From positions 27,375,764 through 27,439,763 of the forward strand of contig NC_088306.1 of assembly GCF_032854445.1 (NCBI RefSeq): a DNA stretch of 64,000 bases, read 5' to 3'. This DNA is from Liolophura sinensis. Its lineage: Eukaryota; Mollusca; Polyplacophora; Chitonida; Chitonidae. The position numbers were made by a program, and so were the translations under genes. Positions 45,520-56,300 of the stretch are shown here, in pieces. The notes beneath the pieces were generated by a model. The model saw nothing but the letters and a program-made list of their open reading frames with translations, had not been told where the DNA came from and made no database searches. Within the stretch, counting starts at the first letter, position 1. Every line of letters starts with the position of its first letter.

Positions 45520-46790
45520 ATTCTGATGGACATCGGTATAAACTGGACAGAGACGGAGGAGACAGTTCACATTTGTATTCGGTGTTACTGAACAGATGGA
45601 TGTTGGTATTAACTGGACATAGACGGAGGAGACAGTTCACATTAGTGTTTAGTATTACTGAACTATTCTGATGGATGTCGGTATTAACTGGACAGAGACG
45701 GAGGAGACAGTTCACATTAGTGCTTAGTGTTACTGAACTATTCTGATGGATGTCGGTATTAACTGGACAGAGACGGAGGAGACAGTTCACATTAGTATTC
45801 TGTGTTACTGAACTATTCTGATGGATGTCGGTATAAACTGGACAGAGACCTGGGAGACAGTTCACATTAGTATTTTGTGTTACTGAGCTATTCTGATGGA
45901 TGTCGGTATTAACTGGACATAGACAGAGGAGACAGTTCACATTAGTGTTCGGTGTTACTGAACTATTCTGATGGATGTCGGTATTAACTGGACAGAGACT
46001 GGGGAGACAGTTCACATTAGTGTTCGGTGTTACTGAACTATTCTGATGGATGTCGGTATTAACTGAACATAGACGGGGGAGACAGTTCACATTAGTGTTC
46101 GATGTTACTGAACTATTCTGATGGATGTCGGTATTAACTGGACATAGACAGAGGAGACAGTTCACATTAGTGTTCGGCGTTACTGAACTATTCTGATGGA
46201 TGCCGGTATTAACTGGACAGAGACTGGGGAGACAGTTCACATTAGTGTTCGGTGTTACTGAACTATTCTGATGGATGTCGGTATTAACTGGACAGAGACG
46301 GAGGAGACAGTTCACATTAGTGTTCGGTGTTACTGAACTATTCTGATGGATGTCGGTATAAACTGGACAGAGACTGGGGAGACAGTTCACATTAGTATTT
46401 TGTGTTACTGAACTATTCTGATGGATGTCGGTATTAACTGGACAGAGACGGAGGAGACAGTTCACATTAGTGTTTGGTGTTACTGAACTATTCTGATCGA
46501 TGTCGGTATTAACTGGACATAGACGAAGGAGACAGTTCACATTAGTGTTTGGTGTTATTGAATTATTCTGATGGATGTCGGTATTAACTGGACAGAGACG
46601 GGGGAGACAGTTCACATTAGTGTTCGGCGTTACTGAACTATTCTGATGGATGTCGGTATAAACTGGACAGAGACGGGGGAGACAGTTCAGATTAGTGTTC
46701 GGTGTTACTGAACTATTCTGATGGATGTCGGTATAAACTGGACAGAGATGGGGGAGACAGTTCACATTACTTTTCTGTGTTACTGAACTA
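45520..46790. repeat. 75-bp minisatellite, about 17 copies
   Basis: The unit contains ATTCTGATGGATGTCGGTAT, TAACTGGACAGAGACGGAGG, AGACAGTTCACATTAGTGTT and CGGTGTTACTGAAC, period 75 bp. The minus-strand frame 46,795-45,383 (470 codons) stays open because 75 is divisible by three and gives a 25-residue repeat with two Cys per unit. I see no start context, splice context or non-repeat domain, so I do not call a gene. Confidence 0.95.
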
Positions 46791-46799
46791 TTCAATCTT

Positions 46800-47210
46800 A
46801 TGACTATATCTCTTAGAGATACGATAAATGTTATAATGAACAGGCTGAGTTGCTATGGAATAGCTGAGTTTTTTTCATTCACAATTCTCCAACACTTCTA
46901 TCTTGAATATTATAAAAGATATAATGATAACATTTTTGCAGCCACAAGGAAGAGCATCTCACCAAATTTCTGTCAACCTTCGATAGAATTCACATTTGAT
47001 TTGAAACTTAATGCATTCCTTGATATTTTTATTTAAAGAGAATTCCACCATTTAATCTACTCACAATATACAAGCACCGTTTTTTATCCCTATAATCCAC
47101 AAATTCAGTTTGACAAGAAGGCTATTAAATAGAGCTTGTTAAATCTGCAGTTCGTATGAATCTAGCCTATGTTAAATTCCTCTCCAGACGTACGTGAGAA
47201 TATCTGACCG
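46800..47210. other. No feature recognised
   Basis: AT-rich spacer next to the 75-bp array, with only short reading frames. Confidence 0.35.
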
Positions 47211-47214
47211 CAAA

Positions 47215-47330
47215 TCACGGATGGTCGTGGGCTTTCCCCGTTTTCCTCCACCATTTTGCTGGTTGCTGTCGTGTGAGTGAAATACTCTTGATTAGGGTGT
47301 AAAACATCAATGGAGCAAATGAAATAAATC
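47215..47330 (+). repeat. SINE-A, 3' part
   Basis: Contains GGATGGTCGTGGGCTTTCCC, CTGGTTGCTGTCGTGTGAGT, GAAATACTCTTGATTAGGGT and GTAAAACATCAATGGAGCAA. Head missing. Confidence 0.65.
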
Positions 47331-47679
47331 CCACCAACATGCGTAATTGATCAGTACAGTTCTTGGATGTAGATGTAGTTCAAACCGAAACAAGTATTAA
47401 AATATTTCGAATATGAAAACAAACAAATTCAGATTTACTTCATGATGAAGCAATTACAAACCAAATTTATGGCAATTTAATATATGTTAAAAATATATTT
47501 CGTTTGTAAATATTGTTTTCCAATGTGACATTGCATGAGCTGTCCCGTGGAAAGACAACATCCTGAACTCACAGACACCTAATGCATTTACCATAGTTTT
47601 TCTTATAAATATCTGCATTGTTTTACTTGTCAGTATATTTTTGTATACATACATTAACATATGGATAAACTCTTTCTTT

Positions 47680-47935
47680 GCTGTAGTGGTCAGCGCGGCG
47701 CATTGATCCAGGGGCCTCTCATCAAAGCGGTCGCTGTGTGCTCAAAGTCCAGCTCATGCTGACTTCCTCTCCGTCCGTACATGGGAAGGTCTGCCAGCAA
47801 CCTGCAGATTATCGTGGGTTTTCCCTAGGTTCTTCCTGGTTTCCTCCCAGCATCATACTTACCGCCGTCGTACAAGTGAAATATACTGGAGTACAACGTA
47901 AAGCACCAATCAAATAAATAAATAAATAAATTTTT
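47680..47935 (+). repeat. SINE-A, nearly full length
   Basis: Degraded head (GTAGTGGTCAGCGCGGCG, GGGGCCTCTCATCAAAGCGG, TGTGTGCTCAAAGTCCAGCT), complete body and 3' block, ending in AGCACCAATCAAATAAATAA. It is older than the 50.7-kb copy. Confidence 0.8.
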
Positions 47936-49090
47936 GAATATATTTTGAGACGGAAAACGCCAACGCACATTATGTTCTCTCATCACCCCACATCTTATCT
48001 GAAGCTAGTGTTTTTCGTCTATGCATGATGGCCTAGGTTGATTGGTGACTGACTTGTTACCCCCTGTTGCAGCTTATATCGACATTGTCTGAATTTGTAT
48101 GGTGTTAATCTTAGCGAAAGGTGATCCACAGATTCTTTAACTTGGCAATGGTTACTTAGTTTTGTAGAGTGTGAATTTATTCTGTTCAGACCAGCATGTA
48201 ATGGACATAATCCAATATGAATCCTAATAAAATCAACACGTCAGCCTTGCGACTTCTTAGTAAAATAAAACCGTTACAGACAGACGATTGAAAATAATAA
48301 TAAAATCGACAGTCACTTGCTGCATCCAACCCCTCCTGCCATAAAGAAACAAAGAAGATTTCAGTGCAAAGTCTGACGTTTGCTGGTCTGAAAGTAGGTC
48401 TTGCCATTTTTTCTTGAGATGCCCAAGGCTTTCTTCGAACCTCTGTGCTGTCTCCTCCTTTAAAAGAATCCCAATATGGAAAATTTTTTTTCTTCACCGA
48501 GGTAAAGGTGGATTAGCAACCGCGGAGAGCCCAGATGTAACCGCCATTACTGCCCACACTTGATTTGTTTTCAGACCACAATACTACCTCTGACATGGTT
48601 TGATTTGCCTATGTTTTCACATATTTGTTCTTTTCCTTTTCTTCTTCACTGCCCTACATCAGTCTCATTTTCATCAATATATCACCTTTCTACATATACA
48701 AAGACAAAGCATATATCTAGTTTGCTGGCAGATTTCTTTGACGTATTTCAAATATAATTTTTTTTTTTATATACAATTTGTTGTCAAACAGTTGAACTGG
48801 ACTAACAAACAGACAGAGGCTATTTTATATGATTCTGTTTTATTAAACTTTTGCCCATGATTGGAAAAATAAAGAACCAGTCCCTCCTTTATATCAGTTC
48901 CTCTGTCAAGATAAGTGACTTTATTTATTTGTTTATTTTTCATTGATTAGCAGTTATAAAAATGTACTTTTTCTTTGCATGTTAGCTTAATTTTACCCTC
49001 ATTCACATGTATGAGTACCACTCCATCAATGGGAGGGCACAATAAATGACAAAACAATACCGCATGTTCTTCTGTTAACCAAGTTACAGA
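47936..49090. other. No feature recognised
   Basis: AT-rich intergenic sequence in the tail-to-tail spacer, with no splice-paired frames on either strand. Confidence 0.35.
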
Positions 49091-49094
49091 TATT

Positions 49095-49280
49095 ATTATT
49101 TATTTATCTGTTCATTAACTGGTGTTTCAGGGGGTGCTTTTTTCACACGACGTCGGTCAGGTCTATAGGCAGTGGAAACTGGAGTGCCTAGAATAAACTA
49201 TCAGCCTTTGGCAATTAGCTGACAAACCTCCTGAACTGGATTTGAACTGTCACCCCAATTCTCCGAGGTCGAATGGTAGC
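49095..49280 (-). repeat. SINE-D copy
   Basis: Shows TTATTTATCTGTTCATTAAC, CACACGACGTCGGTCAGGTC, GGCAGTGGAAACTGGAGTGC and AATAAACTATCAGCCTTTGG. The segment CTCCTGAACTGGATTTGAAC at the right resembles a box B, suggesting that a head is partly retained. Confidence 0.5.
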
Positions 49281-50320
49281 GGGAAAATACAATTGTCAAT
49301 ATAAATCAGGCAAGAAGAGCTCATCTCTTCAATCCGATAAGCAGGATTACGATTTTAGAAGAAAGGGAATAACTATCAGAGTCATATCATAACTAAAAAT
49401 CATGCTTATATCTGTAATGAGGCAAACAAACTATAAAATCATACTGATAACGACATCTTTTTCTACGGAAACATTTTAATATGACAAAAAATATTGCCTC
49501 ACGTTATGACTTTTTAAAAAAACCATGTGATTTCTGTTATATAATGATATGATTGTACAATGTGTGTTCACGCCGTGTTCAAACATATTTAATTTTGATC
49601 ACCATTGTAATGGGGCAATTTAAAATAAACATATATACGTAAATATATATAATATTTAATACAAGTTACCTGTTTACAGAGCACCAATAGCACATATCAC
49701 AGAAAGGAATGCCTTTCTTTAACATACAGGTATTTCCGATATCATCAATGTACAAATTCAGGAGTGTAAGATGAGGGACAGGATGAGTCACTTAAAGTAT
49801 AATATTACTGGTGACTGGAGGAACTCAGGGTTGTGTAATTGATGAATGATTGTTTGAGTGGCGTTAACGCGGCATTCACGAATCTCTCCCTTATACGATT
49901 TTGATCAGTTTCATGGTTTGAAATACACAGCCTAAACCACCAACCTTTGGCAACCTTCTGTCGGATATTCCTACATGCGGATCACGGATTTTCTCACACA
50001 CAGCAGGCTCGTGGGCACGAGTATGTCATACTGATGGAAGTCAAGAGACCTTCAATAAACTTCATGGAAGACTACATTATAACGGCCCTCCCTATGTTCG
50101 CCCTCGACCGCTTATTACCATCAAACCCACAAGAGCAGAGGAGATTCCGATATTTTTCTATCTCAACAAACAGTAAAACTATGCTGACAACGTCTAAAAA
50201 AGCATACATCTTATCATTTAAAAATCATGCACGTTGAGAAGAGGGATTTCGCATTTCATGATCTATATGCCCGTATGTTCTACGTACACAATTTACATTG
50301 GCTTTTAATCTTATTGAAAT
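49281..50320. other. Spacer 3' of the minus-strand cPLA2 gene
   Basis: Contains a SINE-D remnant at about 49,850-49,985 (TGGTTTGAAATACACAGCCT, AAACCACCAACCTTTGGCAA). I see no AATAAA for the minus-strand gene close to its stop; ATTAAA at 50,309-50,304 is only 15 nt after it. Confidence 0.35.
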
Positions 50321-50323
50321 AAA

Positions 50324-53300
50324 TTATTTTCGTTTCCTCTGGACAGCCTCTGTAATGGCCTCTTTGATCTCCTTCAGGTGGTTGAGTGTATTGAATTCCA
50401 TCAGCTGAGATAACCGATCAAACGCCTTGTGGGTGTAGGTGAAGTTAAACGTGGAATACGGGGCTTCGGGATCGTCAAAGACGGCGAACTCCGCGAATTC
50501 TTTCTCTTCAGTAGTCTCCCTTGGGACACCTGGTGACGATAAAGAAATGTTTAGGGCAAAAAGTTATCATGGCATTCAAAAATACGAAATCAAAACTTTT
50601 CAAATTAATAAGGGCCTCTCAAAATGATCAAAATTCTCTAGCACCCCAAATCGAGATTATATATGTTCATGGAAGAGTACATGTATAGTACAAGGGTAGT
50701 GTGTTCCAAACTGGTAGGGGCCTCCGTGGCTCAGTCGGTTAGCGCGCTAGCGCAGCGTAATGACCCAGAAGCCTCTCACCAATGCGGTCGCTGTGAGTTC
50801 AAGACCAGCTCATGCTGCCTTCCTCTCCGGCCGTACGTGGGAAGGTCTGCCAGCAACCTGCGGATGGTCGTGGGTTTCCCCCGGGCTCTGCCCGGTTTCC
50901 ACACCACCATAATGCTGGCCGCCGTCGTATAAGTGAAATATTCTTGAGTACGGCCTAAAACACCAATCAAAAAAAAAAAAAATCCAAACTGGTAGTGTAG
51001 ATTTATGTTGTTTTATTTATTTGATTGTTGTTTAATGCCACATTTAAGAGTTTTTCACTTATACGATGATGATCAGTATTATGGGTGGAGCAAACAGAAG
51101 TGCCAGTCGTAAATCTCCGACCGTAAGTAAGGTAATGACGAATGCATAATGGTAATAAGGTTAATGACCTTGCACACCACACTAGTATCAGATGCGTCTT
51201 AAACGAATTATAGACTTCACAAATGTTCCCACGAGCGTTGTAGATCGCTTATTGTCACCAAGGCACCACAAGCAGTGACAGCGCAGGAATGTTCCCTGCC
51301 CAAGGTCGGTTTTGAAACTGCGCCTTGAAATACTTGCAACTCACCTGGCTTCTTATACTTCCGGAAGTCGAGATTCACGAGGACGAAGTGAAGTATTATG
51401 GGACAGTTAGGGTCGTTGGGATCACGGAAGATGTACAACTCCTTCATCCCTTCTTTCTCAAACACACTCGTGTCGATGGGTGGGAAACGAAGACCGTGTT
51501 GTTGAGCCCACTTTTCAGCCAGTTTTATTTCCTGGAAAAAAATCATCAGCGCATTCGTCAAGCAAGGCAAATTTGTTTTACAACCTCGGAAACCATGGAA
51601 AACACGATGATATCGATCTAAAGAAAGCAGTTACTAAAAAAATCCGAATAGTTCAGAGTAAACAGGGCAAGTAATGATGTACATATAACATTGCCCGGAG
51701 CTAAGTCAAATTTAAAATACTTCAGAGCTTATGTTTGGTCCTTGAAATTAAAATTTGACCATTTCAACACACGTGTGACAAGCCCCCAAATTAGTTGACG
51801 AAGTTTTAAATTCAACCTAAGGTCATAAATGGCTGTTGTAAAATTGGTACCAGATAGCTGACTGGTTATTCATCAGGAATTAATTTACCTCGAACGGCTC
51901 GCTGTCATCGCTGGGTCTACCACTGAAGTCAAACGACAGGATCAAGTCTATCCCTCGGGCTTGCCTCAGCACGAGAGGGTACGGGGAGTTGAAAGTTAAC
52001 CCTGCGTCAACGACGAATTGTTTCTTAACGTGGGTGAAATACACTCCTTCGTCTGAATCGTCTGTAAACATTATTAAATTTTCGGCTAATTATATATATA
52101 TATACTATTTCCACATCTCGGTCCTATATACTGTCAAATAATGCTGGGAAGGCTGGCCAAGCTGAACAAAGAAGTCTGGCACGGTACATTTGTATCCGGC
52201 ATGCAGGTAACTAGGTCAACAGTTCAAATCCATCTCTTGCTGGATCTAATGAGATATACTGCACCAGAAGTTATTTTAATGCTCTTTACTTTAGCCTTAC
52301 CACCTTCATACAACTGTTTTGAAATAGTTTCGTAATGGGGAAAGAACACCTGTGAAATAAAGGACTGGGCTAAATACTGAATGCAAGACTTTTGTCTTCT
52401 TAAACGCCATTTTGAACTTGTCTGTCATTCTTTTAAACGTTGCGTTAATTTAATGACTGAACTAGAAACGTCTCTGGTAATTACTGGATTAATTCTAACC
52501 AGTCCATAAGTCTTCTCACCAGAATCTGTTTCTTTGGGGGTCTTAGGTTCTTCTCCTATAGGTAGTAACGAGATCTCTCTCAGGAAGTTGTGAATCACGC
52601 CTGCGCGGCCAGTGCGCGTGCTCAGAAGCTGAAATCTCTTGCTGGAAACGGAAAACGATAACCGTGAGGTTTTGATTTTAGAAATCGATTCACAATTTTA
52701 TAACAAATTGTTTAACTTCAACATTTTTGTTTTCAAATTCAAATGAAATAAACAAGTAATACTTCTGAGCTTTTCACGGAAAATACGATGTCACTATACG
52801 CTTGTGGTCAAGCGTAGGCAAAATCACCTTTTCTGACTAAATATTGATTTTGGGAAAACATTATATTAGTTTTATAACTAGTTTTAAGACGACTACACAC
52901 TGACACAGTTCGAACATTAAAAATATCACTGAAGTTTTGTTAAAAAGTAAATAGGCTTTATATAATGTGTGTAGTGAACTTTTTTTTTGAAAGGGACAGT
53001 AACATTGAAATCAAAGGGTTTAAGCCATTGCACCTCGACAGATAACTGAAACAAAAAATCCTTGCCGTAAAGCTATATTGTCTTATCTGTTTGTCCAAGC
53101 AAGCAAACCCAATATCCTTTACGAGTCACGCTAATAGATGAACAGAATTGGAGTGAAATTTTGAAGCGGTTGGATAGTGGCAGTATTTGCACGGTGACTA
53201 AATTAGAGGATCAAATTGCAAAGAGAATACATTATATTACCTATCTACTAGGTCCTTAAACCAGTTCATCCAGAATCCTTTGTCCGCGACCGTTTTTTCC

Positions 53301-56300
53301 GCTCCTTGTTCTTCCTCCTCCTGCGTTTTTCTGCTTTTGGCCGCGGTCGGAGTATCAGTCAGTTCTTCATAATGATAGTTATCGTGATCATCAAAATCAT
53401 CGTCGTCATCATCGTCTTCATCTTCGCTTCCGTCACTTAGCACCGATTCTTCTTTAATTTTCTTTTCTGCATTACAATATTACGATATGTACATTTAAAG
53501 TTTAGTCTTTATTTTTTTTTTAGCAATATATCAAAATAGGAATAATCGTAAATTCTTTCCTATCATAAAGATTGCACCCGATAATGCCACTAATCACAAG
53601 ACGAAATCATCTTTTCAGTATGACAGCAATTTGGTACCAAAAACTTTTGTATGACTTCTACTGACGGTTAGGAATATTAACTTCAGTATCTCTTTATTTC
53701 AGTTAAAATGATAATATAGTGGTTTTCAAGGCCTGGCAAGTGGTGTGCATTTTACTCATGAACATACTCATTTCCCGTCTGACCATCTTCACGGGGTCCA
53801 TGTTTCGATTGTCATCAAATAGTCGATCAAACATGATGCTGAAAGCGCTGCCCCAAATACCTGCGACAAAAGATGGAAAATATGCTGTTACGTAGTTTAC
53901 AGAAAAGATATATTTATTTTGTTTGATTGGTGTTTTACGCAATACCCAATAATATTCTGCATATGCGACGACGGCCAGTATTATGGTGTAGAAATCCAAA
54001 TGGGGCAATGAAGTGAATAAGTTTTTGTTTGATTATGACAATAGCCAGTTTTGTCTAGAAAACTGGGCAAGACAATTTATTGTGAGGTTTCCGGTGAATT
54101 TTAGGCCCAATGAAGAAAGGTAGACAATATTTAAAACGCTGTATTGTAAGAACTTAACGTTGTTTAATTTAACAGATTCATGCTTTTCTTAGTGCAGAGA
54201 GAACAAATAATGACATAAAACACCTGAAGAACGGCATCAGAACCTCTCGTATTGCAACAATTTACATGGTTAAAATACACCCCAAAATTACTTCAGATTT
54301 TGAAAACAAAACCTAGGACTGACCTTGTAAAAAGTGGAGTGGGGGTTCGTCGTACTTCTTGGCCAACTTGCCCATGAAGAACTTACTGCCGAAATACTCG
54401 CTCTTCATGAACGACCCAAACTTCTCCATTCCTATCTCAAAAGGGCTGAACTCAATCCATTCTGCAAAGTAACATGTCTTGGTATTGTAATGTAGTCAAC
54501 AAAACAGCCCTATGGAAAGGCGTCGCCTTGTATCGGGGCACATTAATGCCCGATATAGTTACAGTTATGACATCAGACACAATAGATCGCATCGAGGGAC
54601 TAATGGTTAGTGCTTCCTGCTCGAAGTCGGGAGATCCGGGATCAAACCAAAGACTTTAAAAATGGTACTGGTTGATGCTTGGCTTGGCACCAAGCACTGA
54701 TAGGTTACAGCATGGAAACAGGACTGGTCGGCCTGGTGTCAGTATAATGTGACTGGGCGGGGTGTCATGTCTGGTGTCTTCGACATCATACTTCGGTGGC
54801 AATAGCCCTATGGCCTTATGAACTCGCCCTGCCACAAGAAACACAGTATATGTACACAGACCCAATTACTCCTCGTCTTCGCACTGTGGAAAAATTGTTA
54901 AGGCTAGGTTAAATCCCTAGCATTTATTCATTCATTCATTCATTCATTCATTCATTCAAAACCGATCTTGGCTTATCACGCCATGTTACATGAACAAAAT
55001 TGCCTTTGGGCTTGACCTGATTTGAAGTAGCTAGCTTACGGAGCTGATGCGTGAACAGCCTAGCTTGTCGTGAGGCCTTGCATCCTTTTTTGTCTTACCT
55101 TGGAAAACTCGGGCAGAAACGTTCGCCTTCACGTGTACACACGTATACAGAGGCATTGGGATGTTACCGTCTACGATTTTTATCTGTTGATCTGTCAGTG
55201 TACAATCTTTTCTCTGAAAGACCAAAGAATACATCAGGGTCAATGATATTGACGCTATAGGCATATCACAATTCCTTCCCTTTGGTATCAAGTACATGCC
55301 TGGTAAGGGTCTTAGTTTGTACACTCTAACCAACTATCCAAAATCTTGTACAGAAGGGATATTTAACACAGGGTAGACAGAAAAACGTAACGAATTAGAG
55401 AGCAAAAACATGAAGATTTTTTGAGATAACCAGTTTATTAGTATCATCAATAAACCCAGTCAAAATATACATTCAAACAACCGTTTACAAAATTGTAACT
55501 ATGCCCATAACATTAAACAAAGCTGGTTTTACATATCAGGCCAACCAATCCAACATCAACTGACTCCCTTTTACTTACGTCTTTAATTAGAGTTTCTCCC
55601 ATCAGATGGCCAAAGAAATCCGTGAAGCTGATTGGCTGGCCGTTGTTCCTTTTTTCCATCATGGCGCTGATGTACCGACTCACTTGCTGCATACTCATCA
55701 AGTTAATAAAATTCGCGTCAATGTTCTTCTTTAGCTCTTCCTGAAAGTCTTTCAGAGACAACTTTGGCCACTTCGGATGCGAGTACAATGTCGATAATAA
55801 CCTGATAATTTAATTTGGGGAAAAATATCTTTCAATTAAACCGAAGAAACCTACGACAATATTAAACACTGAGATAATTAAATTAAAGAGAGTATTCCGG
55901 AGATTTTGGACAAAATCAAATTTTTGTGCAACAGCAATAGTGTTTATATAGCTCAAATTACTGCCTTTCAGTAAATAACAGACTCGTATCTGTCCTATGT
56001 ATAGTGTCAAAATGACTTTAAGGTTTGAAAAAGTTATAATGCGACCTACTTTATAAATGTTAGGGTATTATTACCGATTTTTGATGTAAACCGCGAACAG
56101 ACAAGGCTGGTACTTTGTGAAGGTAATTATTTGGGCTATTCTAAAATGAAAACAAAAATCTTGTATAGTCTCTTTTACTTAAAGCTTCATTCAAACACAC
56201 ACGTTTCGGAACAACACGGAAATGTAGCACGGTGAGCAAAGATTTTGTCAAATCCCACTGTGACTGATACTAGAAACCAACATTTACACAAACCGAGCAG

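Noticed and set aside
46600..48500. Possible remnants of a coding gene in the tail-to-tail spacer (for example 48,186-48,497 minus strand)
   Set aside because: Only short frames without splice signals or recognisable motifs, next to SINE copies.
50728..50800. Possible tRNA gene with box A and box B
   Set aside because: It is the head of a SINE: a SINE body, an A tail and a target-site duplication follow, and it cannot fold as a complete tRNA with an acceptor stem.
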